The notes: generated by a model from the sequence alone, not told the origin. 64,000 nucleotides of DNA from Fodinibius halophilus (GCF_011059105.1 NZ_JAALLS010000022.1:17884-81883); one strand, 5' to 3'; positions 10,150 through 19,571 are shown, numbered from the stretch's first letter. Made by a program: numbers and translations.

Positions 10150-10180
10150 AAGCGGAGGAAGCGATTCCTCCGCTTTTTTT
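10150..10180 (+). terminator. rho-independent terminator after SGNH lipoprotein gene
   Basis: A perfect 11-bp stem AAGCGGAGGAA / TTCCTCCGCTT with a GCGA tetraloop runs straight into a T tract. It ends the FadL-SGNH transcript about 25 bp after the stop codon. Confidence 0.93.
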
Positions 10181-10247
10181 ATGGGATAATGATTTCGAAT
10201 CACACAAGGCAGTTTGTATCTTTTGCTGAAATTAAAACAACATACAC

Positions 10248-11090
10248 ATGGATTTCAGAACGAAACTTAAAAAAGCGGTTCGTAGCAATAACTCTACGGT
10301 TTGTGTGGGGCTGGACCCCAATCTACAGCTGCTACCGGCCGAATTAACCAAAATTAAAGACCCTGCCAAACGGGTTGACCATTTTCTTAAGCAGGTTATT
10401 GATGCCACCCGGCAACACTGTGCGGCATATAAACCGAACCTCGGCTTCTTTGAAGCCCTGGGCGCTGACGGCTGGGATACTTTTGAAAGTGTATTGGATT
10501 ACATCCCCGATGATAAAATCATTATTGCCGATGCAAAGCGAGGTGATATCAGCTCTACGGCCGAGCATTATGCAAAAGCTTTTTTTGAGACTCATGATGT
10601 GGACGCCGTTACATTAAACCCGTTAATGGGATTTGAAACACTGGAGCCATTCCTGGGTAATCCGGCAAAAAGTATCTATGTACTTACCCTCACCTCAAAT
10701 CCCGGGGCTCAAGATATTTTGTTGCAACAATTAGACAGTGGCGAAACTCTTTCTACCTTCATCGCCAAGAGACTGCAAAAGCAGCAACAAGATCATCCAA
10801 CTGCGATAGGAATGGTCGTAGGAGCCACAAAAGCGAAAGAGCTGGAACCGGTGATTTCTCACTTTACGGAATCCCCTCTATTGATACCGGGGGTTGGCAA
10901 ACAGGGAGGATCGGTCAGTGAACTTTCTGAGTCCCTTAAAGAGCATACTGCTGTTCCGCTTGTGAACTCGAGCAGAAGTATTATTTATGCCGGTAATGAT
11001 TCCCCGGACTGGAAACAAGCAGTAGCTCAATCAGCATTAGATCTCAAAGAACGTTTAGCCCCAATAACAGCTCGATATGTCAAAGGATAA
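10248..11090 (+). CDS. pyrF: orotidine-5'-phosphate decarboxylase (type 2)
   Basis: Last step of UMP synthesis: converts OMP to UMP and CO2 in the cytoplasm. The catalytic D-A-K-R-G-D motif is near residue 96, and V-G-L-D-P-N near the N-terminus is the substrate Asp region. At 280 residues it is of the longer type 2 subfamily, which also has the G-x-V-V-G-A-T segment and P-G-V-G near the phosphate site. Its 3' end overlaps the start of rnhA by 14 bp, so the two genes are translated from one message. Confidence 0.96.
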   Translation: MDFRTKLKKAVRSNNSTVCVGLDPNLQLLPAELTKIKDPAKRVDHFLKQVIDATRQHCAAYKPNLGFFEALGADGWDTFESVLDYIPDDKIIIADAKRGDISSTAEHYAKAFFETHDVDAVTLNPLMGFETLEPFLGNPAKSIYVLTLTSNPGAQDILLQQLDSGETLSTFIAKRLQKQQQDHPTAIGMVVGATKAKELEPVISHFTESPLLIPGVGKQGGSVSELSESLKEHTAVPLVNSSRSIIYAGNDSPDWKQAVAQSALDLKERLAPITARYVKG

Positions 11091-11529
11091 GCAAAAAACG
11101 GTTATTGTATTTACGGATGGCGCCTGCAGTGGAAACCCCGGTCCTGGTGGTTGGGGCGTGCTGTTGCAATGGAACGGCGTTGAAAAGGAACTGACCGGAG
11201 GTGCTTCGCATACCACTAATAATCGTATGGAGATGCGCGCCGTTATTGAAGCATTAAATGCCATCACACAACCCTGCCACGTTAAAATTCATAGTGACAG
11301 TGCTCTTATTGTAAACGCCTTTAAACAAAATTGGATTAAGAGCTGGAAAAAACGGGGCTGGAAAACGGCAAACAAAAAACCGGTAAAAAACAAGGATCTT
11401 TGGGAAGAGATGCTGGAAGCAATGAAACCCCACAAGGTTGAATGGATTAAAGTGAAAGGCCACTCCGATAATGTCCGCAATAACCGGGTGGATCGTCTGG
11501 CTGTAGAAGCTTCCAAAAAATATCAGTAA
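11077..11529 (+). CDS. rnhA: ribonuclease HI
   Basis: Degrades RNA in RNA-DNA hybrids. It is 150 residues long, typical of the family. The four catalytic acids are visible: D in F-T-D-G-A-C, E in N-R-M-E-M-R-A, D in H-S-D-S, and D in R-V-D-R-L-A. The basic handle (K-S-W-K-K-R-G-W-K) present in E. coli-type enzymes is also there. The ATG overlaps the end of pyrF by 14 bp. It is followed by a structured intergenic segment that may serve as its terminator or be a separate RNA. Confidence 0.96.
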   Translation: MSKDKQKTVIVFTDGACSGNPGPGGWGVLLQWNGVEKELTGGASHTTNNRMEMRAVIEALNAITQPCHVKIHSDSALIVNAFKQNWIKSWKKRGWKTANKKPVKNKDLWEEMLEAMKPHKVEWIKVKGHSDNVRNNRVDRLAVEASKKYQ

Positions 11530-11548
11530 TTATTTTATTAGTGCGTTG

Positions 11549-11652
11549 AAAGCAGGCTGGCGAACAGCTTAACCGGGGCTACTGAAAAGTAGAAATCCGA
11601 TAGCTCCAAGGGAGTTGTACTCCCGTAGCGCTGGTTCTATTCGCCTGCTTTT
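11549..11652 (+). ncRNA. candidate structured RNA, family not recognised
   Basis: About 104 bases fold into a closed multibranch structure. The outer stem AAAGCAGGC (11549-11557) pairs with GCCTGCTTT (11643-11651). Next inside, GAACAGC (11562-11568) pairs with GCTgGTTC (11630-11637, one bulge). GGGGCTA (11575-11581) pairs with TAGCTCC (11601-11607), and GGGAG/CTCCC (11610-11614/11620-11624) closes a 5-base loop. The 3' side ends in TTTT. It is not SRP RNA, tmRNA, or any riboswitch consensus I know. The strand is assumed from the T run. It could simply be an elaborate terminator of rnhA. Confidence 0.45.
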
Positions 11653-11767
11653 AAACTACAGGTAGACAGATAATAAGTTGTGCTTACATTTATATTTCCT
11701 GCTGATCACCCTCCGCCACTACGTTAAAACTTTGAGGCACATAGCTGCACCTCCTACCGTTCACACT

Positions 11768-11862
11768 ATCAACGTCTGTCATCGCGAGCGGAGGGGAACG
11801 CAGCGCGGCGATCTCCCTAAAAAAACCAGTTGATGTATGAGGGCTGCTCTTTGGTTCTACGC
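11768..11862. repeat. intergenic repeat, copy 1
   Basis: Begins ATCAACGTCTGTCAT, continues through GCGCGGCGATCTCCCT and a segment ending in TTGGTTCTACGC. It matches copy 2 at 12011-12117 over nearly its whole length, with several substitutions and small insertions. The GTCAT...GCGGCAATCTCCC core is a type of dispersed repeat I recall from many Bacteroidota and other genomes. Confidence 0.7.
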
Positions 11863-12010
11863 ATACCTACGCCGAGATGAACTCTGTTGAAGCTTTTTTG
11901 AAGAATGGCTTCGGCGCACTTCGCGAACTAAGAACAGGAGACTGCCGCGGTCTTCCGGAAAATCGCCGGAATCCCTCCCCGCCAAACGGGGAGTGACACT
12001 GCTTTTTTTA

Positions 12011-12117
12011 ATCAACGGCTGTCATTGTGAGGAGTGCCGTGGGTTGGCGGAACGACGCGGCAATCTCCCTGAAGAAACCGCTTGATGTATAAGAGGCTGC
12101 CCTTTAGGTTCTACGCG
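12011..12117. repeat. intergenic repeat, copy 2
   Basis: Begins ATCAACGGCTGTCATTG, contains GACGCGGCAATCTCCCT and ends TTAGGTTCTACGC, parallel to copy 1 at 11768-11862 in the same orientation about 243 bp away. The right side runs into a TCCTGAAACGAGTTCAGGA palindrome at about 12132-12150, a second class of repeat. Confidence 0.7.
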
Positions 12118-12257
12118 AACTTATACATGGAGATCCTGAAACGAGTTCAGGATGACATTGCTTCTAATATTCTTTTAGAACTTACTTTGGCATTTGGGCG
12201 CCAGGTATACCGATGAGATTTCTCACCGCATTGCAACCATTCGAAATGAGCTGTGGC

Positions 12258-13259
12258 TTATTTTCTACTGCTCAAACTGGCAAAAGGCTTTAGTTCCATA
12301 TCAGAATACATATCCCGCTCAGCCATCATCCCCCCCGTTATTGCGATCATGGCCGCATTATCGGTACAATAAGCTAGCTTGGGAATATGCAGCCTACAGT
12401 CCATCTCCTTCGTTAATTCACGGGCCTTTCGACGTAACATTGAATTAGCAGAAACGCCTCCTGCCAACACCACACTTTCAACGCCCGTATGTTCCATAGC
12501 ATTACGTAGTTTCTTCACCAACACTTCAGTAATAGCATATGAAACGCTGGCACAGATTTCATCCAGGTGATCCTCTAAAAATTGCTCTTTGTCTTCTTGA
12601 TCTTCTAGAAAATATTTAACCGATGTTTTAAGTCCCGAAAAGCTAAACTCAAAGTTATTATCTAACATCGCCTGCGGGAAGTCATGAAAACGGGGATCCC
12701 CATCTTTGGCACGCTCATCAATCACCGGCCCAGCCGGATAAGGCAAGCCCAGTATCTTACCGATCTTATCAAAAGCCTCTCCAGCTGCATCATCCCGTGT
12801 TTCGCCCAACAGCTTGTGTTCAAAAGGAGCCGTCACGTGCACCAGTTGTGTATGTCCCCCCGATACGGTAAGTGCTACAAAAGGATAAGCAGGCGTTTCA
12901 TCAATAAAGTTGGCATAGATATGAGCATCCATATGGTTGACCCCCACAAGTGGAATATCCCGTGACAAGGATAACCCTTTGGCAAAACAGAGCCCAACCA
13001 ACAACGATCCCATAAGACCGGGCCCCTGGGTAACAGCGATAGCATCAATTTCATTTATATGAACCCCTGCCTCATCCAGAGATTGCTGTACCGTGCGCCA
13101 TATCGTCTTATGATGAGCGCGAGATGCCAATTCGGGGACTACCCCTCCATACTGCTCGTGCACCGCTTGTGAGGCAATAACATTCGACTCCATGCCTTTG
13201 CCGGTATAAACAGCAGCTGCTGTCTCATCACATGAGGACTCAATACCAAGTATCTTCAT
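12258..13259 (-). CDS. tsaD: tRNA threonylcarbamoyladenosine synthase subunit TsaD
   Basis: Transfers threonylcarbamoyl to A37 of tRNAs that read ANN codons, with TsaB and TsaE. It has 333 residues, normal length. The metal-binding histidines are H109 and H113 in N-H-M-D-A-H, with the third ligand Asp in Y-C-T-D-N-A near residue 300. The ASKHA-fold motifs G-I-E-S-S-C-D-E-T and V-S-G-G-H-T are present. It follows nadA by 48 bp, with a weak hairpin between, so it may share the nad transcript in part. The downstream side is the repeat-rich interval. Confidence 0.96.
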   Translation of the reverse strand: MKILGIESSCDETAAAVYTGKGMESNVIASQAVHEQYGGVVPELASRAHHKTIWRTVQQSLDEAGVHINEIDAIAVTQGPGLMGSLLVGLCFAKGLSLSRDIPLVGVNHMDAHIYANFIDETPAYPFVALTVSGGHTQLVHVTAPFEHKLLGETRDDAAGEAFDKIGKILGLPYPAGPVIDERAKDGDPRFHDFPQAMLDNNFEFSFSGLKTSVKYFLEDQEDKEQFLEDHLDEICASVSYAITEVLVKKLRNAMEHTGVESVVLAGGVSANSMLRRKARELTKEMDCRLHIPKLAYCTDNAAMIAITGGMMAERDMYSDMELKPFASLSSRK

Positions 13260-13269
13260 TTTTGATCAA

Positions 13270-13290
13270 TAAAAAGTGGTCTTAAAGACC
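13270..13290 (-). terminator. weak hairpin between nadA and tsaD
   Basis: Read on the minus strand, GGTCTTTAAGACC is followed two bases later by TTTTTA. The stem is only about 5 bp, so this may be a leaky terminator that lowers tsaD expression relative to the nad genes. Confidence 0.35.
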
Positions 13291-13307
13291 AGGTTTAAAC
13301 ACTACTG

Positions 13308-14249
13308 TTAGGCGATACTTAACATGCGTTCGATCGGCAGATGGGCACGCTCGGCCAACTCTTCATCTACTTTTACCTCATGCTGCTCATGCTTCAGTGA
13401 ATCATATAACTTCTCAAGGGTAATCATCTTCATGAATTCACATACCGCATTTTCATTAGCCGGGTGGAATTTTTTACCCGGATTTTCTTTGCGCATCCGG
13501 TGCAGAATCCCTGTCTCGGTAGCAACCACAAACTCATCGGCATCCGACTCTTGAGCACGGTTCAGCATACCACTTGTGGAATGGATATGTCCATCCTCAC
13601 AATCAAAATACATCGCTGATTTCATCATGCACGAGGTTGAGCAACCACATTCGGGATGAATCAACATTTCAGCTTCGGGATATTCTTCCTGCTTTTCAGA
13701 GAGGTTCAGCTCCCCAATCTTTTCGTGAACATGGCAAGCCCCATCCCAGATATTGAGCTCACGACCGGTAACCATCTCAATATATCCGCCCAAAAACTTA
13801 TCCGGCAAAAACAAGATCTCCTTATCTTCCGGTATCGTATTAATAACATCCACCGCATTTGAGGAAGTGCAGCAGTAGTCGCACTCCGCTTTTACCGCAG
13901 CCGTAGTATTGATATAGGTTACCGTAACAGCATCAGGATGCTCAGCTTTCCACTCGCGCAGCTGCTCGGCGGTAATACTGTCGGCCAGTGAGCAACCGGC
14001 TTCTAAATCCGGGATGAGCACCTTTTTATCCGGCGAAATGATTGAGGCTGTTTCTGCCATAAAGTGGACGCCGCAAAAGATAATCATCTCGGCATCGGTA
14101 TCTGCTGCCTGGTGCGACAATCCCAGAGAATCACCGATATAATCGGCGATATCCTGTACTTCGGGCACCATATAATTATGGCCCAGAATCACGGCATTTT
14201 TTTCTTCTTTTAGTTCTTTTATCCCATCAATTAACTCTTGGGTATTCAT
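13308..14249 (-). CDS. nadA: quinolinate synthase
   Basis: Condenses iminoaspartate with dihydroxyacetone phosphate to quinolinate, the second step of de novo NAD synthesis. It is a 4Fe-4S enzyme of 313 residues. The three cluster cysteines are identifiable in F-C-G-V-H-F-M, C-D-Y-C-C-T-S-S-N, and H-P-E-C-G-C-S. The substrate-binding G-H-N-Y motif is near residue 24. It is third in the nadB-nadC-nadA run, 21 bp after nadC. Confidence 0.96.
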   Translation of the reverse strand: MNTQELIDGIKELKEEKNAVILGHNYMVPEVQDIADYIGDSLGLSHQAADTDAEMIIFCGVHFMAETASIISPDKKVLIPDLEAGCSLADSITAEQLREWKAEHPDAVTVTYINTTAAVKAECDYCCTSSNAVDVINTIPEDKEILFLPDKFLGGYIEMVTGRELNIWDGACHVHEKIGELNLSEKQEEYPEAEMLIHPECGCSTSCMMKSAMYFDCEDGHIHSTSGMLNRAQESDADEFVVATETGILHRMRKENPGKKFHPANENAVCEFMKMITLEKLYDSLKHEQHEVKVDEELAERAHLPIERMLSIA

Positions 14250-14270
14250 AATAACTATTCCGTTTTCATT

Positions 14271-15134
14271 CTATTTATAAATTTCTTGTAGCTGCTGGCT
14301 GATATCAAACGCGGTTACTGAATGCGTTAACGCTCCAACAGAAATGAAGTCAACCCCCGTAGAGGCTACTTCTGCAACTCTGTCCAGAGTAATATTACCC
14401 GAAGCTTCAGTTTCAGCTTGTCCATTTATCAATTTCACTGCCTCTTTCATTTTAGCGGCACTCATATTATCGAGCATAATGATATCAGCACCGGCGGCCA
14501 AAGCTTTTTTGACCTCATCTAAACAGCTCGTTTCAACTTCAATACGTACAGCTGGGGCATTTTTACGAACACGCTGCATAGCGGCCTCAATACTTCCTGC
14601 TGCTACTATATGATTATCTTTAATCATCGCCAGATCAAAAAGTCCCATGCGATGATTCGTTCCCCCACCGGCAGCAACGGCCTGCTTATCGAGCAATCGC
14701 AGCCCCGGCACTGTTTTACGCGTATCTAATATCTTGGTATTCAGTACCCCGATTTCTTCAATATATCGTCGGGTCGTTGTTGCAATGCCTGACATACGCT
14801 GGGCAATATTCAAGGCGATCCGTTCGGCAGTTAACATAGCCCGGGCATTCCCCTTTATAGTGACCAACTTTGTTTTCTCAGAAACGTTTTCGCCATCGCT
14901 AACATGCGGGCTCCAAAGGATATCAGAGTCCAGCTTTTCAAACACGCGCCGGGCAATATCAACACCGGCTATAATACCCTCTTCTTTGGCAACCCAAATC
15001 GCCTCGGCCTTATAATCTTCATCCACAACAGAGTTGGTCGTAATATCACCGCTTCGTACATCTTCTTCAAAAGCACGTTTTATAAGTGCTTCAATGGCAT
15101 CATCTTTTTCTATTGTTTTTTCCAGATCCTTCAT
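14271..15134 (-). CDS. nadC: nicotinate-nucleotide pyrophosphorylase (carboxylating)
   Basis: Converts quinolinate and PRPP to nicotinate mononucleotide. At 287 residues it is full length. Family segments seen: E-D-V-R-S-G-D-I-T-T at the N-terminus, the D-T-R-K-T-x-P-G-L-R substrate block, H-R-M-G-L-F-D, and I-K-D-N-H. It starts 11 bp after the nadB stop. PRPP for the reaction comes from Prs, also in this window though not linked. Confidence 0.96.
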   Translation of the reverse strand: MKDLEKTIEKDDAIEALIKRAFEEDVRSGDITTNSVVDEDYKAEAIWVAKEEGIIAGVDIARRVFEKLDSDILWSPHVSDGENVSEKTKLVTIKGNARAMLTAERIALNIAQRMSGIATTTRRYIEEIGVLNTKILDTRKTVPGLRLLDKQAVAAGGGTNHRMGLFDLAMIKDNHIVAAGSIEAAMQRVRKNAPAVRIEVETSCLDEVKKALAAGADIIMLDNMSAAKMKEAVKLINGQAETEASGNITLDRVAEVASTGVDFISVGALTHSVTAFDISQQLQEIYK

Positions 15135-15145
15135 TATTCCGATAT

Positions 15146-16708
15146 CTATACCGAGAGTGTTTTCAAATTTTCTTTCTGGTAGTGGATGGGAGCTGATGAC
15201 GGCTGCAACTCAGGGAAATCACTGCGCGTATGAACACCCCTGCTTTCTTCTCTTTCTAAAGCAGAACGGCTTATCAATTTTGCAATCCGGATCAACCCTT
15301 TGGAACGCAGGTAATAATATTCGTTATCTACCGGCGTCAACTTATTTTCCAAAACTTCCAATTCTTTTAATGCCTTCTTTAATCTTTCTTTGCTGCGTCT
15401 TATTCCCACATAATTACTCAACAATTCTGCTACCTGCTGCTGTAGTTCAGTAAATGAACTTTCCTGCTCATCATCAACTTTAAACTCCGTTGAAGCTGTT
15501 TGTTTGTCTACCGATATATCATTTTCCGCAGCAACATCAACAGCTCGCTTACTAAATACCAGGCATTCCAGCAACGAATTACTGGCCAAACGATTAGCCC
15601 CATGAATACCTGTTGCTGCTACTTCGCCACAGGCGTATAATCCTTCTATGGATGTCCGTGCATGAAGATCCGTTTCGATGCCCCCGATACAGTAATGCGC
15701 AGCAGGAGCTACCGGGATTCCTTTATTCCGCAGGTCAATCCCCTGCTCTTCTATACGCCGAATTAGCGTTGGAAAATGGTTGCGCAGCTTATCAATATCA
15801 AGATGACTGACATCCAGGTAAACATGGTCTGTTTTCTGATGCTGTATCTGCCTGAAAATCTCTTGGGAGACGATATCCCGCGGGGCCAATTCTTGCTGGG
15901 AGTATTTGGCCATGAAACGCTCACCGGCTTCATTAAACAATCGCGCCCCTTCACCTCGTACCGCTTCACTAATTAAAAAGGTAGATCCATCTCCCGTATA
16001 AAAAGCCGTGGGATGAAACTGAATAAATTCGAGATCACGTAGTGTAGCTCCAATATTATATCCCAGCCACAAGCCATCTCCTGTAGAAGTATGCGGATTG
16101 GTGCTTCGTTGATAAAGTCCCGAATACCCGCCGGTAGCTAAAATAGTAACCGGGCTCTGAACCGTTAACAACTGCTCTTCTTGATACAGATAAGTGCTGG
16201 CCCCCGTACATTGCTCACCGTCGGTACACAATTCATAGGCAAAAGCATGCTCAAGAACTTTGATATTTGACTGTTGCTGTACCAGTTCTGCAAGAAATTC
16301 AACCAATGCTTTTCCGGTAGCAGCACCATTAGCATGAAGAACTCGTCGGTTAGAGTGCCCCCCTTCCAGACCAAGTTCAATATCTCCGTTTTCCATATCG
16401 AACGGCATCCCACGCTCAATAAGTTCTTGAACTCGCTTGGCCCCTTCCTTGACAAGAATATCAACAGCCTGCTTATTACAAATACCGCGCCCAGCCTCCA
16501 GGGTATCATTCTTATGGCTTTCAAAGCTGTCCTGATCATTCAAAACAGCAGCAATACCCCCTTGTGCCCAATAACTACTACTGGCTTCAAGGCTGGATTT
16601 TGTAACAAGCGTTACATTTCCGTATTGACTGGCATGCCAGGCCGCATGCAGGCCTGCTGCACCACTGCCAATGATGAGAAAATCGGTTATTGAGGTGTTA
16701 CTGTTCAC
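15146..16708 (-). CDS. nadB: L-aspartate oxidase
   Basis: FAD enzyme that oxidises aspartate to iminoaspartate, starting NAD synthesis. The 520-residue protein has the FAD-binding I-G-S-G-A-A-G-L-H near residue 13, S-S-Y-W-A-Q-G-G-I-A-A, the H-P-T-A-F substrate loop, and the helical C-terminal domain. It leads the nadB-nadC-nadA run. No clear operator for a NAD repressor was found in the 260 bp upstream, most of which belongs to the dnaK 3' side. Confidence 0.96.
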   Translation of the reverse strand: MNSNTSITDFLIIGSGAAGLHAAWHASQYGNVTLVTKSSLEASSSYWAQGGIAAVLNDQDSFESHKNDTLEAGRGICNKQAVDILVKEGAKRVQELIERGMPFDMENGDIELGLEGGHSNRRVLHANGAATGKALVEFLAELVQQQSNIKVLEHAFAYELCTDGEQCTGASTYLYQEEQLLTVQSPVTILATGGYSGLYQRSTNPHTSTGDGLWLGYNIGATLRDLEFIQFHPTAFYTGDGSTFLISEAVRGEGARLFNEAGERFMAKYSQQELAPRDIVSQEIFRQIQHQKTDHVYLDVSHLDIDKLRNHFPTLIRRIEEQGIDLRNKGIPVAPAAHYCIGGIETDLHARTSIEGLYACGEVAATGIHGANRLASNSLLECLVFSKRAVDVAAENDISVDKQTASTEFKVDDEQESSFTELQQQVAELLSNYVGIRRSKERLKKALKELEVLENKLTPVDNEYYYLRSKGLIRIAKLISRSALEREESRGVHTRSDFPELQPSSAPIHYQKENLKTLSV

Positions 16709-16904
16709 TTCTTGGGATAACTAAAATTCATTCAAATATAAGGCATTATATGCATCTCACCTAACATCCTTGCCGGTTTACTCTAGTTTGTTAGATGGGG
16801 TAGCTCATCGCTTTCATTCTCACATTTTCTCGCTGCATTTATACCCACTGTTAGGCCGAGTAGTATGCTCATTTGGACCAACGAAAATAATAAGTCTCTA
16901 TTAT

Positions 16905-16940
16905 AAAAAGAAAGCCCCCCATCGATAAGATGGAGGGCCC
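16905..16940 (-). terminator. rho-independent terminator of dnaK
   Basis: On the minus strand GCCCTCCATC pairs with GATGGGGGGC around a five-base loop and is followed by TTTCTTTTT. It starts about 30 bp after the dnaK stop codon. Confidence 0.88.
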
Positions 16941-16970
16941 AAAGACTAATGATAAACCATCAGCTGATGA

Positions 16971-18947
16971 TTACTCTTTGTCTTCATCATCAACAACTTC
17001 GAAGTCTGCATCTACCGCATCTTCGTCGTCATCCTGCTCGGCACCAGCATCGGCAGCACCGTTAGGAGCACCTGCTCCAGCGGCAGCGCCAGCTGCAGCA
17101 CCACCCGGTCCGGCAGCTCCGGGTCCGGGCTGTCCTTCACCTTGAGCAGCAGATTGATAGATCTCTTGCGAAGCTTCTGACCATGCGTTATTAAGTTCTT
17201 CCATTGCATCATCGAGCTCATCCACTTTTTCTTGATCGTGGAGTTCTTTCACTTTCTCAAGTGCTTCTTCGATCTTCTCTTTATTCTCATCAGAGATCTT
17301 ATCTTCATGTTCATCAAGCTGCTTGCGCGTAGAGAATACAAGACTGTCCGCTTTGTTAAGCTTCTCTGCTCTTTCGCGGATACGCTCGTCTTCCTCTTCG
17401 TGCTTCTCAGCTTCTTCTTTCATCTTCTCTATTTCTTCCTCAGAAAGACCGGAAGAAGATTCGATGCGAATGCTCTGCTCTTTACCTGTTCCTTTATCTT
17501 TGGCGCTTACATTGAGTACACCGTCAGCATCAATATCAAAGCTTACCTCAATTTGAGGTACACCGCGTGGGGCGGGTGGAATACCATCCAAGTGGAAGCG
17601 TCCCAGTGTTCGGTTATCCTGTGCTTTGGCACGCTCACCCTGCAGTACGTGAATTTCTACGCTGGTTTGGTTGTCAGCAGCAGTAGAGAATGTTTCGGTC
17701 TTGCTTGTAGGGATGGTGGTATTTGCTTCAATAAGCTGTGTGGAAACGCCACCCAGTGTTTCAATACCGAGAGACAGTGGAGTAACGTCGAGCAGTACTA
17801 CATCATCAACATCACCAGACATTACACCACCCTGGATTGCAGCACCAACGGCTACAACTTCATCAGGGTTAACGCCCTTACTTGGATCTTTACCGAAGAA
17901 ATCTTTTACAACTTCCTGGATCTTTGGAATTCGAGTAGATCCACCAACCAAGATAACCTGGTCGATATCGTTCTTCGTCATATCCGCATCGCCCAGAGCT
18001 TTCTTGCAAGGATCGATCGTTTTTTGCACCAAGTCATCAATCAGTTTCTCGAACTCGGAACGACTGATGTCAACATCCAAGTGCTTGGGACCAGAATCAG
18101 TAGCCGTAATAAATGGCAGGTTCACATTTGTTTTCTGTGAGCTGGAAAGCTCAATTTTTGCCTTTTCAGCAGCATCTTTCAGTCGCTGCATCGCCATCGG
18201 ATCTTCACGGAGATCGATGCCTTGATCTTTTTTGAATTCTTTGGCCAGGTGATCAATCAGACGCGAGTCAAAGTCATCTCCGCCGAGGTGCGTATCACCA
18301 CTTGTGGATTTCACTTCAAAAACGCCATCACCGAGCTCCAGAATAGAGATATCGAAGGTACCGCCACCGAGGTCATATACTGCGATAGTCTGGTCTTGAT
18401 CTTTCTTATCCAGACCGTATGCCAATGAAGCAGCCGTTGGCTCGTTAATAATTCGTTTAACATCGATGCCTGCAATTTCACCTGCTTCTTGCGTAGCTTT
18501 ACGCTGTGCATCATTAAAATAAGCAGGAACCGTAATTACGGCTTCTTCAACATCTTCGCCGAGATACTCTTCAGCTGTCTGCTTCATCTTTTGAAGCACC
18601 ATCGCAGAGATCTCCTGAGGAGCATACTTGCGATCTTCAATCTGCACACGAGCGGTATCGTCATCGCCCTTCACAATCTCATATGAAGCCTGGTGCGTCT
18701 CTTCTTCTACCTCATTATACAGACGCCCCATAAAGCGCTTGATAGAAGAAATCGTTTTTTCTGGATTCGTTATTGCTTGTCGTTTAGCGGGTGCACCAAC
18801 TAAGCGTTCGCCGTCTTTGGAAAATGCCACAACCGATGGGGTTGTTCGGCCACCTTCAGAGTTTTGAATCACTGTAGGTTCATTACCCTCCATAACAGCA
18901 ACGCAGGAGTTGGTAGTACCCAAGTCAATTCCTATAATTTTTCCCAT
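16971..18947 (-). CDS. dnaK: molecular chaperone DnaK (Hsp70)
   Basis: ATP-driven chaperone acting with DnaJ and GrpE. The ATPase domain opens with [10 protein letters not shown] and contains the [12 protein letters not shown] phosphate loop. The substrate-binding domain follows the [11 protein letters not shown] linker, and a helical lid closes it. The 658 residues end in a Pro/Gly/Ala-rich stretch and an acidic tail. grpE and dnaJ are not next to it; a small heat-shock gene lies 122 bp upstream in the same orientation. No CIRCE element is visible upstream. Confidence 0.97.
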   Translation of the reverse strand: MGKIIGIDLGTTNSCVAVMEGNEPTVIQNSEGGRTTPSVVAFSKDGERLVGAPAKRQAITNPEKTISSIKRFMGRLYNEVEEETHQASYEIVKGDDDTARVQIEDRKYAPQEISAMVLQKMKQTAEEYLGEDVEEAVITVPAYFNDAQRKATQEAGEIAGIDVKRIINEPTAASLAYGLDKKDQDQTIAVYDLGGGTFDISILELGDGVFEVKSTSGDTHLGGDDFDSRLIDHLAKEFKKDQGIDLREDPMAMQRLKDAAEKAKIELSSSQKTNVNLPFITATDSGPKHLDVDISRSEFEKLIDDLVQKTIDPCKKALGDADMTKNDIDQVILVGGSTRIPKIQEVVKDFFGKDPSKGVNPDEVVAVGAAIQGGVMSGDVDDVVLLDVTPLSLGIETLGGVSTQLIEANTTIPTSKTETFSTAADNQTSVEIHVLQGERAKAQDNRTLGRFHLDGIPPAPRGVPQIEVSFDIDADGVLNVSAKDKGTGKEQSIRIESSSGLSEEEIEKMKEEAEKHEEEDERIRERAEKLNKADSLVFSTRKQLDEHEDKISDENKEKIEEALEKVKELHDQEKVDELDDAMEELNNAWSEASQEIYQSAAQGEGQPGPGAAGPGGAAAGAAAGAGAPNGAADAGAEQDDDEDAVDADFEVVDDEDKE

Positions 18948-19008
18948 AATAGTTATTTGGTCTTTTTTGTTAGTTATTTAATTCTTTGTGCAATTTCTTG
19001 TTGTACCT

Positions 19009-19063
19009 GTCATCCCGAACTTGATTCGGGAGCAATCAGGTGCTGAAGCAAGTTCAGCATGAC
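19009..19063. repeat. dispersed palindromic repeat between hsp20 and dnaK
   Basis: Two arms, TCCCGAACTTGATTCGGGA and GCTGAAGCAAGTTCAGC, stand side by side, beginning GTCAT and ending ATGAC so the whole unit is an inverted repeat of about 55 bp. It is the same class as the copies near 5675 and 12131. It lies in the 122-bp gap upstream of dnaK and so could form a hairpin in a joint hsp20-dnaK message. Confidence 0.7.
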
Positions 19064-19069
19064 AAGTAA

Positions 19070-19495
19070 TTATTTAATTGGTATCGACTGTGCATCATTA
19101 AGCACCTCTGATTTGGGCATGGTAATTGTTAATACTCCATTGCGAAACAGGGCATCTGTTTCGGCAGTATTAACATTTTCCGGCAGCGCAAACGAGCGAG
19201 AAAAAACTCCCGTTGACCGCTCTTGACGGCGGAACACTTCCTCATCATCAAGTTTGGTAACTCGTTCGCCCTTCACCGTTAATACATGCTCTTTCAGAGC
19301 GATATTAATCTCTTTCTTTGACAAACCCGGCAGATCCAGCTTAATGACAAATTCTTCATCGCTTTCAATAATATCACACGATGGAGTAAAATCATGCCCA
19401 CGATCTTCAAGCGGTACAATGCGCTCTACAAAATCCTGGATATCTTTGCCCAGCTTCGTTAGCTGTTTTTCAATATCAATTGCGAAATCATTCAT
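19070..19495 (-). CDS. small heat-shock protein (Hsp20/alpha-crystallin)
   Basis: A 141-residue holdase chaperone. The alpha-crystallin domain covers about residues 35-130, with D-L-P-G-L-S-K-K-E-I, V-K-G-E-R, and the closing R-N-G-V-L-T-I-T-M-P-K. The C-terminal S-I-P-I is the I-x-I-type motif that docks onto neighbouring subunits. It precedes dnaK on the same strand, which fits shared heat induction. A palindrome upstream (19572-19595) may be the control site. Confidence 0.94.
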   Translation of the reverse strand: MNDFAIDIEKQLTKLGKDIQDFVERIVPLEDRGHDFTPSCDIIESDEEFVIKLDLPGLSKKEINIALKEHVLTVKGERVTKLDDEEVFRRQERSTGVFSRSFALPENVNTAETDALFRNGVLTITMPKSEVLNDAQSIPIK

Positions 19496-19571
19496 AGATC
19501 CACCGGTCTAATTCAAGTTCACTATAGTATGAGCAATGACAATGCCAAGCTTAATAGGCAGGATACATTTA

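Larger units (their letters stand above)
11653..12257. other. gene-free repeat-rich interval between rnhA and tsaD
   Basis: No credible reading frame is seen. It holds two related copies of a roughly 100-bp repeat (listed separately), a small GC hairpin near 11976-11993 (CTCCCCGCC/GGGGAG), and a copy of the TCCTGAAAC-GTTCAGGA palindrome near 12131-12160. It looks like an accumulation site for small dispersed elements between two convergent transcription units. Confidence 0.6.

Noticed and set aside
11549..11652. SRP RNA, tmRNA or 6S RNA
   Set aside because: The GGAAG core of SRP RNA, the tmRNA ends, and a 6S-like long rod with central bubble are all absent.
16709..16904. Regulatory site for the nad genes
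   Set aside because: No symmetric operator was found; the interval looks plain apart from the dnaK terminator beyond it.
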